From NCBI RefSeq assembly GCF_001559795.1, contig NZ_LOHY01000011.1, forward strand, positions 1 to 64,000: a DNA stretch of 64,000 nucleotides, read 5' to 3'. The DNA is from Pseudostreptobacillus hongkongensis (lineage in GTDB: Bacteria > Fusobacteriota > Fusobacteriia > Fusobacteriales > Leptotrichiaceae). Positions 52,126 through 60,914 of the stretch are shown here, piece after piece. The position numbers and the translations under genes were made by a program. The notes below the pieces were generated by a model, which was not told the origin of the DNA, ran no database searches, and saw nothing but the letters and a program-made list of their open reading frames with translations. Within the stretch, counting starts at the first letter, position 1. The number at the start of each line of letters is the position of its first letter.

Positions 52126-52573
52126 ATTAACACTAAACGAATTAAAGGAATGGATAGAAAAGAATACAAATTATAATAATGAGTGCTTAAAAAATATATG
52201 GTGGAATAATATGAAGATCCTCAGAATAAGTTATCACCCTGATAAAAAAATATTTCTCGTTCAAACTAATCTTGGATGTTTAAATTGTTATACTGAGCTG
52301 TCAGATGGAGAATATAAAACAGATTTTTATGTAGAAAAGGAAAGATGGAGAGCTAAAAAGGATGAATACTATTATCGTGTAATATTAAACTATAAAGTTG
52401 GATTTTTTGAAGTTGATTATGGTTATGAGAGTTTTCAAGATTTTAGTAATGCACTTTATTCAACACATAACTATTTCCAAACAGAAGAACAAGCCCAAAA
52501 ATTTGCAGATGACTTAAACAAAGCTATTGCTCCTCTATTTGAAAAAGTTAAAAATGGTGAGTATGATGAATAA
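52115..52573 (+). CDS. paralogue of the preceding TEEQA protein, 152 aa
   Basis: I use the ATG at 52115, nine bases after AGGAG; an ATG two codons earlier is possible. The C-terminal YFQTEEQAQKFADDLNKAI and FEKVKNGEYDE match the gene upstream, while the N-terminal part (RLTLNELKEWIEKNTNYNNE) diverges. Function unknown. It overlaps the upstream gene. Confidence 0.65.
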   Translation: MRVRLTLNELKEWIEKNTNYNNECLKNIWWNNMKILRISYHPDKKIFLVQTNLGCLNCYTELSDGEYKTDFYVEKERWRAKKDEYYYRVILNYKVGFFEVDYGYESFQDFSNALYSTHNYFQTEEQAQKFADDLNKAIAPLFEKVKNGEYDE

Positions 52574-52646
52574 TAATGAACTTATTTTAAATATTTTTGT
52601 ACTAATAACAGTAATTATTATGTTATATATAAATAGAAAATACTAA
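52563..52646 (+). CDS. possible 27-residue membrane peptide
   Basis: A short frame, MMNNNELILNIFVLITVIIM followed by LYINRKY, overlapping the end of the preceding gene. One membrane helix; weak GGTGAG site. May be a genuine micro-protein like others in this operon. Confidence 0.35.
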   Translation: MMNNNELILNIFVLITVIIMLYINRKY

Positions 52647-52663
52647 AAATGCGAGGCATGACT

Positions 52664-53401
52664 ATGAGGAAAATTAAAAATAAAGATGTAAAAAAAGTTA
52701 ATAAAAAAATGTTGAAAACTAAGCCAGCTGTTATAAAAGATGATAAAGATAAACACATAGCATTGATATCTATAGCTTTATTTATTATAGAACGTCAAAT
52801 AGCAAATTTGTTTAAATTTGATGAACAATTTAAGATATTAACAACAAGAAATATAACTAAATTAGTATTTAAAAATTATGCTATATGTGATGATTCCTTT
52901 AAAAAAGAATTTAGTTTATTTAGATCTTTTATATCTTTACTACATCATGTTAGAAATGGTGTTACAGAAGATATTTTATACAAAAGAATAGCTTATACTA
53001 AAAATGCTAAAGCTGATAATGTTTTTAAATGGTTAACTGAGATTGAACTATCTTTAATGGTTGATATTATGAAGCCTTATTTAGAAACGATTGAAACAAA
53101 ATCTGGACTTAATATAACTTTAAATTATATTAATTTACTTGCAAGTTTTAAAGTGTTATCAGATACATTAAGTAGTACTAAAAATGAAGAATTATTAGAC
53201 CTGTATGATAGAAAATATTTAAAAACTTTAAGAACTATAAGTACTAAAATGTGTAATCTTATTCCATCTTCTTTAAAAGAATTGACAGGTGAAGATAACA
53301 TAAGTGCTGACTATATTTCAGATCTACTTATAAAGAATAATAAAAATATAAATAATAAAGTAGATAAATTGATTAAAAGATTGAAATTAAACTATAAATA
53401 A
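52664..53401 (+). CDS. phage helical protein, 245 aa, unknown
   Basis: Starts at the ATG at 52664 (GAGG upstream). A mostly helical protein with a basic N-terminus; its middle (FRSFISLLHHVRNGVTEDIL) resembles Abi-type or HEPN-like helical proteins only loosely, so no family is claimed. The C-terminal region (LLDLYDRKYLKTLRTISTKM, IPSSLKELTGEDN) is duplicated in the fragment just downstream. Confidence 0.6.
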   Translation: MRKIKNKDVKKVNKKMLKTKPAVIKDDKDKHIALISIALFIIERQIANLFKFDEQFKILTTRNITKLVFKNYAICDDSFKKEFSLFRSFISLLHHVRNGVTEDILYKRIAYTKNAKADNVFKWLTEIELSLMVDIMKPYLETIETKSGLNITLNYINLLASFKVLSDTLSSTKNEELLDLYDRKYLKTLRTISTKMCNLIPSSLKELTGEDNISADYISDLLIKNNKNINNKVDKLIKRLKLNYK

Positions 53402-53589
53402 TTAAATTACTTGAACTAGAAAATGATGATTTGTTAAATATGTATAATAAAAATGAATTGAAAGAAATAAGATGTAATACTACTAAATTATATAATAGAA
53501 TACCCTACTGCTTAAAAGAACTTACTGGAAGAGAAACTGTCGATGAATTTAAATTTAAAGCGTTGCTTGAAACTGTGATGCCTGCTTAA
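53398..53589 (+). pseudogene. C-terminal fragment duplicated from the preceding gene
   Basis: An open frame without start codon or ribosome site, reading LLNMYNKNELKEIRCNTTKL and IPYCLKELTGRETVDEF. It aligns with the C-terminal 50 residues of the gene upstream (LLDLYDRKYLKTLRTISTKM, IPSSLKELTGEDN). It is most simply the remnant of a second, divergent copy truncated by recombination. Confidence 0.6.
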
Positions 53590-53603
53590 AATTTGGAGGA
53601 AAT

Positions 53604-54131
53604 TTGAATAAATCTGATATACTAAATTATATTGATAAAAAATTAGAAAAAATTGAAGTAGAGCTTGATAAAAAATATAAAAAAGAAGAGATTATAAAAG
53701 AAAATTTCAGAAACAAAAATTTAGAAGCTCTACTTTATAACTATCCTACTTATAAAGCTAAAATCAAAATTATTGAATTAGAAATTTATAAGCTTAAAAA
53801 TGATGAAGTACAACTACTTCATAAAACTAAAAATGATGATATCAAAGTACAAACTTCACATATTTTTAAAGATAATTTTGAAATTATACAAGATAGAATT
53901 GATAGTTTAAATTTAGTACTAAATGAGCTTAAATATATCACTTCTAAAATTGATATAGCTTTAAATGTTGTAAAAATTAAAAATGAATTAGGTTATAAAA
54001 TTATTGAGTTAAAATACTTCAACAACTATAACTTGAATCAAATTTTAGAAAATTTAGAACTTAAAAAAAATAGATATTCTGATATAAAAGATAAAGCAAT
54101 TAAAGAATTAAAAAGCATACTTTTTTTATGA
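53604..54131 (+). CDS. sigma-region-4-like phage regulator, 175 aa
   Basis: TTG start after TTTGGAGGAAA. A long coiled-coil N-terminal half is followed by a region-4-like helix-turn-helix (KIIELKYFNNYNLNQILENL, ELKKNRYSDIKDKAIKELKS). Last gene of the early operon, the position of ArpU/RinA-type late activators. It is the best candidate to act on the late promoter or its terminator, though that is inference. Confidence 0.7.
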   Translation: MNKSDILNYIDKKLEKIEVELDKKYKKEEIIKENFRNKNLEALLYNYPTYKAKIKIIELEIYKLKNDEVQLLHKTKNDDIKVQTSHIFKDNFEIIQDRIDSLNLVLNELKYITSKIDIALNVVKIKNELGYKIIELKYFNNYNLNQILENLELKKNRYSDIKDKAIKELKSILFL

Positions 54132-54179
54132 ATTAACTGGAGTTAAAATGATGAAATATTTTAATTTTTTTTCTTAAAA

Positions 54180-54203
54180 ATTTGTATGCTACTAGTATTC
54201 TAT
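54180..54203. repeat. candidate attR (24-bp imperfect direct repeat)
   Basis: Partner of 17993-18016 with 20 of 24 identities; it includes TACTAGTA, a small palindrome. It lies between the last phage gene and the host dehydrogenase. Confidence 0.35.
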
Positions 54204-54337
54204 GGTTAAAAAAACAAGTAATTTTTAGTTATTTTTTATAGCTTTACAATTTATACAAGTGGCTTAAATACTAGGTTTTAAGGTTTTTAAAACTGTAAAA
54301 AATACTTGTCTATTAATACTATATAATTTCCTTGTTA

Positions 54338-54380
54338 ATAAAAAATATACCTCCAAACTTTTAGTTTTTTGGTATATTCT
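54338..54380 (-). terminator. intrinsic terminator of the dehydrogenase gene
   Basis: On the minus strand AATATACC-type and GGTATATT arms plus an inner AACT/AGTT pairing are followed by TTTTTTATT. The CCAAAC inner sequence resembles that of the pcp terminator. Confidence 0.7.
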
Positions 54381-54409
54381 TTACTAATTTATATCATTAT
54401 ATAATATTC

Positions 54410-55450
54410 TTATTTAGGTGATACTAATATTTTAACTTGGCTCTTTTCAGCTACTAATGCTTCAAATCCTTCTTTAACTATATCATCTACTAATATTTTC
54501 TTAGTTACTAATTTTTCTTTTGAGAAATAACCTTGTCCCATTAATTCTAAAACTGCTGGGAAACAATTTCTATATGCTATTATTCCTTTAACAGTTTTTT
54601 CTTTAATAACAATTTCATTTGGATGAATTGAAGCTTCAGATTCCCAAATACTTACTACCATACATTCTCCATCGTTTTTAACAACTTCTATAGATTGTTG
54701 TAATACTTTAGGTACTCCTGTTACTTCATAAGAAACATCTGCTCCACCATTTGTTTGTTCTTTAATGTATGCAACTGCATCAACTTTTGAAGGATCAACA
54801 ACTATTGCTCCTAATTCTTTAGCTTTTGCTTGACGCTCTGGTGATAATTCTACTGCATATATTTTAGTAGAACCTGCAGCTCTTAAAGCTTCTATTATTA
54901 ATAATCCTATAGGTCCACATCCAAATACAACTGAACTATCTCCTGCTTTTAATTTACTTTGTCTTACTGCATATAACGCAACAGCAGCTGGTTCTGTTAA
55001 CGCACCTTGTTCATAATCAACATTATCTGGTAATTTATGTACAAGTCCTCCATCAACAACACAGAATTCTGCAAATCCACCATTAGAAGCAAGTCCAACG
55101 AATCCTAAGTTTGGATCTAAGTTATATTGTCCTTCTAATCCATTTTTAGCTAATATTGGCTCAACTGTAACTCTATCTCCTACTTTAACTCTTGTCACTT
55201 CTGAACCAACTTCAACTATTTCTCCACAAAATTCATGTCCCATAGTTAATGGTGCTTTAACGTGAGAATATGGATGTTCTTTTTCAACTGGAATAAATAT
55301 AGGTCCTCCTAAATATTCATGTAAATCACTTCCACAAATACCTGCATATTTTACAGCAATTTTTACATCTTTTGGTCCTACACTTGGTACTTCCACTTCT
55401 TCTACACGAACATCTCTTCTTCCATACCATCTAGCGGCTTTCATTTTCAT
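54410..55450 (-). CDS. zinc-type medium-chain dehydrogenase (butanediol/sorbitol type)
   Basis: About 346 residues from the ATG at 55450, ten bases after AAAGGAA. The catalytic zinc site is intact (Cys in AGICGSDLHEYLGGP, His-Glu in MGHEFCGEIVEVG, later Glu in LTEPAAVALYAV). The NAD site is VVFGCGPIGLLIIEALRAAG. PYSHVKAPLTMGHE is typical of 2,3-butanediol dehydrogenases. The structural zinc loop with four cysteines is missing, replaced by EPILAKNGLEGQYNLDPNLG. Substrate unproved. Confidence 0.85.
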   Translation of the reverse strand: MKMKAARWYGRRDVRVEEVEVPSVGPKDVKIAVKYAGICGSDLHEYLGGPIFIPVEKEHPYSHVKAPLTMGHEFCGEIVEVGSEVTRVKVGDRVTVEPILAKNGLEGQYNLDPNLGFVGLASNGGFAEFCVVDGGLVHKLPDNVDYEQGALTEPAAVALYAVRQSKLKAGDSSVVFGCGPIGLLIIEALRAAGSTKIYAVELSPERQAKAKELGAIVVDPSKVDAVAYIKEQTNGGADVSYEVTGVPKVLQQSIEVVKNDGECMVVSIWESEASIHPNEIVIKEKTVKGIIAYRNCFPAVLELMGQGYFSKEKLVTKKILVDDIVKEGFEALVAEKSQVKILVSPK

Positions 55451-55493
55451 AAGTTTCATCTTCCTTTCAAATAGATTTAACTCCTCGTGTTAT

Positions 55494-55522
55494 ATAATAG
55501 TACTATTTTTTATTTTTTGCAA
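55494..55522 (-). promoter_or_regulatory. promoter of the dehydrogenase gene
   Basis: TTGCAA (55522-55517), 17 bases and TATTAT (55499-55494) on the minus strand, about 45 bases before the start codon. Confidence 0.6.
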
Positions 55523-55624
55523 GAAAAAACCTCTTTTTTAATATTTTTAATAAAATATCGATATATTATAAAGTTATAATTTCATAAATTGATATAAAGT
55601 CCATACACTTTAAAAATAATAACT

Positions 55625-55660
55625 AATAAATAAAAATAGTAGGTTCAAACCTACTATTTT
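55625..55660 (-). terminator. terminator of the PTS gene
   Basis: A 13-bp perfect inverted repeat (AAAATAGTAGGTT / AACCTACTATTTT) with a tiny loop, followed on the minus strand by a T-rich tail, just after the PTS stop. Confidence 0.8.
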
Positions 55661-55681
55661 ATTGAAAATAACTATATCTTC

Positions 55682-57151
55682 TTATTTAACTAATCTCTTT
55701 AAAGCATCAGCTACAAATTGTACTTTAGGACCAACTATAACTTGAGCTGTTGTTTTATCAGGAGTGCTAGTCCCAAAAGCTCCTGCAGCTTTAATTTTAT
55801 CTTTATTAATTACTTCTGAATTTACTACTTCAAGTCTTAATCTTGTAGCACAGTTGTCTATAGAAACTATATTTTCTTTACCACCTAATGCTTCAAGAAT
55901 TACTTCAGCCATAGCTTCAAATTTATCATTACCTTTTCCATTTACTTCAACTTCAATTGTTTCATCTTCTCTTCCTGGAGTTTTTAAGTTTAATGTTTTA
56001 ATAGCAAATAAGAATACTACTAAATAAATAACAAAGAATACTAAACCTATAGGTAATAATAATAAAGGATTATGTGCATTAGGATTCTTTAAACTTAATA
56101 CATAATCTATAAGACCAGCACTAAATGAGAATCCCGCTGTAGCACCTATTGCTGTAACTACGTACATAGAAACTGCTGTAAGTAAAGCATGTATTAGATA
56201 TAAAGCTGGTGCTAAGAACATGAATGAAAATTCTAATGGTTCTGTAACACCTGTTACAAATGAAGCAATACCTGCAGCAAGCATAAGTGAACCAATTTCA
56301 GCTTTTCTTTCAGGTTTTGCTGTTAAGTAAATTGCAAGTCCTGCAGCTGGTAATCCAAACATCATTATAGGGAAGTATCCTGCTTGGTACATACCAACAT
56401 GATATATACCATTTAAACTAGCTGGTAAGTCTTTCATTACATCTGCAGCTGGTCCCCAGAATCTACCTATATCATTTATTCCAATTAAATTAAACCAGAA
56501 TACTGAATTTAATGTATGGTGTAATCCTACTGGAATTAATAATCTATTGAAGAATCCATAAATTGCAGCACCAAATGCTCCAAGTCCAACTATAGATTCA
56601 CCAAATAAAGTTAATTTTCCAAAAATAAATGGCCATACATATAATAAGATTCCTGAAACAATTATCATAAATACTGCTGTTAATATAGGTACTAATCTCT
56701 TACCACTAAAGAATGCAAATGCATCTGGAAGAACAACATCATGGAACTTGTTATAAGTATGTGCAGCAACTAGCCCTGATATAATACCAATAAATTGATT
56801 TGATATTTTAGCAAATGCTGGCGCAACTTCACTAGGATCTATTTGTAATAATTGAGCTACTGATCCAGTTGATAATAATGTTGTAACTACTAAAAATGCA
56901 ACAAGTCCAGAAAGAGCTGCTGATCCATCTCTATCTTTTGACATTCCAAGCGCTACCCCAACAGCAAATAAAATTGACATTGAATCAATTATAGATGCCC
57001 CTGTCTTAACTAAAAATGCTGATAATACACTATTTGCTCCCCAACCAGTTGGATCTAGGTAATATCCTATTCCAAGTAATAAAGAGGCAGCTGGTAATAC
57101 AGCTATAGGTAACATCAATGATTTACCTAATCTTTGTAAATACTTCATCAT
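55682..57151 (-). CDS. nagE: PTS permease IIBC, N-acetylglucosamine/glucose family
   Basis: A 489-residue sugar phosphotransferase permease. The N-terminal IIC domain has about ten membrane segments (MLPIAVLPAASLLLGIGYYL, ..., VTGVTEPLEFSFMFLAPALY) and AGFSFSAGLIDYVLS; the linker NLKTPGREDE and the IIB domain with the phosphorylated cysteine in SIDNCATRLRLEV follow. The IIA domain is absent, so it must come from elsewhere. Sequence is closest to NagE-type permeases, but glucose cannot be excluded. Single gene with GGAG before ATG. Confidence 0.88.
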   Translation of the reverse strand: MMKYLQRLGKSLMLPIAVLPAASLLLGIGYYLDPTGWGANSVLSAFLVKTGASIIDSMSILFAVGVALGMSKDRDGSAALSGLVAFLVVTTLLSTGSVAQLLQIDPSEVAPAFAKISNQFIGIISGLVAAHTYNKFHDVVLPDAFAFFSGKRLVPILTAVFMIIVSGILLYVWPFIFGKLTLFGESIVGLGAFGAAIYGFFNRLLIPVGLHHTLNSVFWFNLIGINDIGRFWGPAADVMKDLPASLNGIYHVGMYQAGYFPIMMFGLPAAGLAIYLTAKPERKAEIGSLMLAAGIASFVTGVTEPLEFSFMFLAPALYLIHALLTAVSMYVVTAIGATAGFSFSAGLIDYVLSLKNPNAHNPLLLLPIGLVFFVIYLVVFLFAIKTLNLKTPGREDETIEVEVNGKGNDKFEAMAEVILEALGGKENIVSIDNCATRLRLEVVNSEVINKDKIKAAGAFGTSTPDKTTAQVIVGPKVQFVADALKRLVK

Positions 57152-57186
57152 AAAGTATCACTCCTTTATATTTATTTTCTTATTTT

Positions 57187-58302
57187 CTAAGCTTGTGTTG
57201 GTGCTATTAAATAAATACTTGTATCATCATCTTCAACATTCATTAAAACAGGTTGTCTTTGATCATACATTTTTATTTCTAGCATTTTATTACTTTGTAT
57301 AGTTTGTAAGTAATCTAAAATATATTTTACATTAAGAGCTATTCTTAATGGTTCTCCTTCATATATAGTATTAATTTGTTCAGTTGATGTTGCTAAATCG
57401 TTTCTTCCTTGAATTTCTAGTTTATTATCTTTAAATTCAAATATAGCAACGTATCTCTTATCTGTATTATCTTTAACAAATACCGATATTCTATTTAATA
57501 CACTTATAAATTCTTTCACATTTATTAGTACTTTTTTATTTTTCTTAACATTATTTATTAAACTTTTATAAGGTGGATATTGAATTTCAACAAGTTTTGT
57601 TAATATTTCAACATCTTTAAATTTAAATTCTGCACGGCTACCATCTGTCTTAAATTTAACTTTCTCTTCTTCTAACTGTTTCATTATTTTTATTAAACCA
57701 TTAACAGCTCTTAGTGGTAGACTAATTCCTAAACTTTCTGCTTCTTCATTTTCAAAAGATCTATTTAAATAAATTAATCTATGTGAATCTGATGAAACTA
57801 ACTTTAATAATTTATCTTCTAATTCTAATCTTATACAATTAACTGATATTTTTTCTACATTTAAAGAAGCAGCAAACTTAACATTTTCAATATCATTTAA
57901 TATATCTTCTTTATTAAATTCATACTCACTTCCTATTTCAGAAACTTTAGGTTCATTTCTTTTTTCATATTCATATATAGAAAAATCACTATCACTTTTA
58001 CCTGAACTTATATTGATTTTTCCAGCATTTTCTTTTATCTCTATAGTTTCTTGATCTAATTGTTTTAAAAATTCTTCCATTAATTTATGTCTGATTATAA
58101 ATTCACCTTTTTCTTTAACTTCACATTCAAGTTCAGCTTTAATAAAAAGACCGTCTCCTAGACCTTTTAAGACTATCTTATTATCAGTTGTTTCTACAAG
58201 TATTCCAGAATTAGAACTATTAGTCTTATCATCTAATAGTGCATTTTCAACTATTTGTATTCTTTTTAAAAATTCACGTCTGTTAACTATAACATTTAAC
58301 AT
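57187..58302 (-). CDS. dnaN: DNA polymerase III sliding clamp (beta subunit)
   Basis: A 371-residue clamp with three similar domains: MLNVIVNRREFLKRIQIVEN, the second domain from DILNDIENVKFAASLNVEKI, and the third ending LEIKMYDQRQPVLMNVEDDD then TSIYLIAPTQA. It forms the ring that tethers polymerase. It is not next to dnaA here but downstream of a sigma factor gene. AAAGGGG precedes the ATG. Confidence 0.97.
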   Translation of the reverse strand: MLNVIVNRREFLKRIQIVENALLDDKTNSSNSGILVETTDNKIVLKGLGDGLFIKAELECEVKEKGEFIIRHKLMEEFLKQLDQETIEIKENAGKINISSGKSDSDFSIYEYEKRNEPKVSEIGSEYEFNKEDILNDIENVKFAASLNVEKISVNCIRLELEDKLLKLVSSDSHRLIYLNRSFENEEAESLGISLPLRAVNGLIKIMKQLEEEKVKFKTDGSRAEFKFKDVEILTKLVEIQYPPYKSLINNVKKNKKVLINVKEFISVLNRISVFVKDNTDKRYVAIFEFKDNKLEIQGRNDLATSTEQINTIYEGEPLRIALNVKYILDYLQTIQSNKMLEIKMYDQRQPVLMNVEDDDTSIYLIAPTQA

Positions 58303-58390
58303 TAATAAACCCCTTTCAATATATATTTATATATATCTTATAAATCTCAATTCTAATATAGTTTACCCTATTTAAATAAAATTTGCAACT

Positions 58391-58432
58391 TTTTAAATAA
58401 AATACCACTCTATATTACATATAAAATGGTAT
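58391..58432 (-). terminator. terminator downstream of the sigma factor gene
   Basis: ATACCA and TGGTAT arms with an AT-rich interior are followed on the minus strand by TTTTATTT. It separates the gpsA-sigma group from dnaN. Confidence 0.6.
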
Positions 58433-58447
58433 AGTTATATAATTATA

Positions 58448-59278
58448 TTAATAAATATCTTTGTAATCTTCTAAATATTTCTTTAGTTTTGAAATAGATT
58501 TCTTCTCTATTTGTCTTACTCTTTCACGAGTAATATTAAGTTTTTTACCTATTTCTTTCAATGTATGTATTTTATTATTTCCCAATCCATATCTTAACTC
58601 TATTATAGTTCTTTCTCTTTCTGTTAAAGTATTTTGCAATAATTCATACATTTCACTTAATTGATCACTTTTAATTATAGTTTCTTCTAAATTAGATTCA
58701 TTGCCAATTACATCTTCTAAAAATATATTATCTCCTATAGCCTCATTAAGAGAAACTATATCTTGAAATTCATTTTGTAAAAGTATAACTTTAGATGTTT
58801 TCATACCTAATTCTTCAGCTATAAACTCTGGATTCGGTATATCTCCATGTTCATTTTGATAATTTTCTATAACTTTATTTACTTTAGAAAGTTGTTCATA
58901 TTTATATGAAGGTATTCTAATATCTCTTCCTAAATTTACTATAGCTTTTTTTATAGTTTGTCTTATCCACCAAACAGCATAAGTACTAAATCTAAGTCCT
59001 TTATCAGGATCAAATTTATTTATAGATTTTATTAATCCTAAATTACCTTCACTTATTAAATCTATTAAAGGTAATCCATTTCCTAAAAGTTTTTTTGCTT
59101 CTGAAACAACTAATCTAAGATTAGAAAGTATTAATAAATTTCTTGATTGCTCATCGTTTTCTTCTCTAATTTTTCTAAATATTTCTTTTTCTTCTTCAAA
59201 GCTTAATAATTCATAACTTTGAAGATCTGATATATAAAGAGAGATCAAATTTATACTCGTATCTTCTTTTTTGTTCAT
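58448..59278 (-). CDS. sigma-70 family RNA polymerase sigma factor
   Basis: A 276-residue sigma factor with region 1.2 (LYISDLQSYELLSFEEEKEI), region 2 (NLRLVVSEAKKLL, DLISEGNLGLIKSINKFDPD, FSTYAVWWIRQTIKKAI), region 3 and region 4 (TERERTIIELRYGLGNNKIH, TLKEIGKKLNITRERVRQIE). It lacks region 1.1 and the large non-conserved insert, so it is a small primary-like or group 2 sigma. The promoters seen in this window (TTGACA/TATAAT) fit such a factor. GGAG precedes the ATG. Confidence 0.92.
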   Translation of the reverse strand: MNKKEDTSINLISLYISDLQSYELLSFEEEKEIFRKIREENDEQSRNLLILSNLRLVVSEAKKLLGNGLPLIDLISEGNLGLIKSINKFDPDKGLRFSTYAVWWIRQTIKKAIVNLGRDIRIPSYKYEQLSKVNKVIENYQNEHGDIPNPEFIAEELGMKTSKVILLQNEFQDIVSLNEAIGDNIFLEDVIGNESNLEETIIKSDQLSEMYELLQNTLTERERTIIELRYGLGNNKIHTLKEIGKKLNITRERVRQIEKKSISKLKKYLEDYKDIY

Positions 59279-59289
59279 TTACACTCCTA

Positions 59290-60294
59290 TTAAAACTCAG
59301 ATTTTAACTCTCTTCCCATGAACGTTTGAGTTAATATATTAACATCTTTATTTTCATAAAGTAATTCATATAACGCTGTGAAAATTGGTGCTCTTAAATT
59401 CTTTTCTTTAATAATATTATAAAGTGGTTTAATAGTTGTAGCCCCTTCTGAGACCATTTTCATTTCTTTAACTACATCCTCAAATTTTCTACCCTTACCA
59501 ATTTGTTCACCTAAATATCTATTTCTACTATGTTTACTTGTACATGTAACTATCATATCACCTAGTCCAGTTAAACCTAAAAAAGTCTTAAAATCTGCTC
59601 CTAATGCTGTTCCTATAACAACCATTTCATTCATTCCTCTTGTTAATAAGGCAGCTTTTGTATTATCACCATAACCTAGTCCATCACAAATACCCGCAAA
59701 TATTGCAAGACAATTTTTTATAGCCCCTCCAAGTTCTGAACCGACAACATCAGTTCCAGTATAAACTCTTAATGAATGTCCAAAATTAAAAGTTTCTTGA
59801 ACAATTTTAGCTGCTTCTAAATTTGTTGAAACAGATAATATTGCAGAAGGTAAATTATTTACAACTTCTTCAGCATGAGTTGGACCTGCAAGTAATACAT
59901 AATCATATTCCTTATCTTTAAATATTTCATCTACCATCTGTGATATTAATTCTCCTGTTGATATTTCTATACCTTTTGCAACATTAACTAATATTACTTT
60001 TTTATTCCAACAATTAGATAAATTTAAAAGTACATTTCTTAAAAATTGTGTTGGAGTTGCAAGCAGTATAATATCAACTTCTCCATTTTTAACAAGTCCA
60101 GTATAATCATCAATAATTTCTATAGATTCACTTAATTTAAAACCTTTTAAGAAATTTTCGTTTTCACGATTTATTTTCATTTGATTTCTATATTCCTCAT
60201 TAAATTCCCATAAATAACACTTATACCCTTTCTGGTCTAATAAATATGTTAAAGCGGTCCCCCAACTTCCACCACCTATAGTAAGTATTCTCAT
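59290..60294 (-). CDS. gpsA: glycerol-3-phosphate dehydrogenase [NAD(P)+]
   Basis: A 334-residue enzyme making sn-glycerol 3-phosphate for phospholipids. N-terminal nucleotide site ILTIGGGSWGTALTYLL, catalytic lysine in GGAIKNCLAIFAGICDGLGY and GLTGLGDMIVTCTSKHSRNR are diagnostic. It follows plsY by ten bases, coupling precursor synthesis and first acylation. Confidence 0.97.
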   Translation of the reverse strand: MRILTIGGGSWGTALTYLLDQKGYKCYLWEFNEEYRNQMKINRENENFLKGFKLSESIEIIDDYTGLVKNGEVDIILLATPTQFLRNVLLNLSNCWNKKVILVNVAKGIEISTGELISQMVDEIFKDKEYDYVLLAGPTHAEEVVNNLPSAILSVSTNLEAAKIVQETFNFGHSLRVYTGTDVVGSELGGAIKNCLAIFAGICDGLGYGDNTKAALLTRGMNEMVVIGTALGADFKTFLGLTGLGDMIVTCTSKHSRNRYLGEQIGKGRKFEDVVKEMKMVSEGATTIKPLYNIIKEKNLRAPIFTALYELLYENKDVNILTQTFMGRELKSEF

Positions 60295-60304
60295 GAATTA
60301 CCTC

Positions 60305-60913
60305 CTATTTTATTTTTTTTGTTTTATCAAAATATTTATCTTCTTTACCATTTACTAAATTAATAATATTAGATTTATGTTTATATACTACTAATAATCC
60401 TATGATAAGAGAAAAAATAGTATATATAGTATTATTATACAATATAAAAGTAAAAATTGGAAGAAGTAAAGCTACTGTTATAGATGCAACTGATACATAT
60501 TGTGTTAAAAATACTGTTATAAGGAATATAACTAATAATACAAGTATAACTTTTGGTACAAGTACTGTAAATACACCAAGTGAAGTAGCTACTGCCTTTC
60601 CACCTTTAAATTTTAAATATATACTATAGCTATGACCAAGTATAGGTGCTAAAGAAACTAAAACTAGATATATATCATCTAAATTAATTAATTTAGCTAT
60701 ATATACAAATACAGCTCCTTTTAATACATCTAACAATAATACTAAAACTCCTAATTTCCACCCTAAAACTCTTGAAGCATTTGTTGCTCCAACATTTCCA
60801 CTTCCATAGTTTCTAACATCCAATTCTTTAAATACTTTCCCTATCCATAAAGCATTAGGTATAGAACCTACTAAATATGCTACAATAAATAGAATTATAA
60901 ATTTTACAATCAT
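60305..60913 (-). CDS. plsY: acyl-phosphate:glycerol-3-phosphate acyltransferase
   Basis: A 202-residue inner-membrane enzyme with five to six hydrophobic segments. Conserved signatures are VGSIPNALWIGK, YGSGNVGATNASRVLGWKLG, and LGHSYSIYLKFKGGKAVATS. It adds the first acyl chain from acyl phosphate to the gpsA product. Begins one base after the upstream methyltransferase stop. Confidence 0.97.
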   Translation of the reverse strand: MIVKFIILFIVAYLVGSIPNALWIGKVFKELDVRNYGSGNVGATNASRVLGWKLGVLVLLLDVLKGAVFVYIAKLINLDDIYLVLVSLAPILGHSYSIYLKFKGGKAVATSLGVFTVLVPKVILVLLVIFLITVFLTQYVSVASITVALLLPIFTFILYNNTIYTIFSLIIGLLVVYKHKSNIINLVNGKEDKYFDKTKKIK

Positions 60914-60914
60914 C

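Larger units (their letters stand above)
17993..54203. mobile_element. contractile-tailed prophage, about 36 kb
   Basis: A full set of packaging, head, contractile tail, baseplate, lysis, lysogeny, recombination and replication genes, with no obvious loss of an essential module. Host genes resume at pcp on the left and at a dehydrogenase on the right. Exact borders rest on an imperfect 24-bp repeat and are provisional. Tail genes match the PBSX (Xkd) plan and head genes the HK97 plan. Late genes run left and early genes right from a central lysogeny region. Confidence 0.9.

Noticed and set aside
54214-54309. Inverted repeat ACAAGTA...TACTTGT as a terminator or att arm
   Set aside because: Arms are about 80 bases apart and very AT-rich; no clear T run and no matching structure at the left border.
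18000-54400. tRNA gene at a prophage border
   Set aside because: No cloverleaf-like sequence or CCA-type 3' end was seen at either junction.
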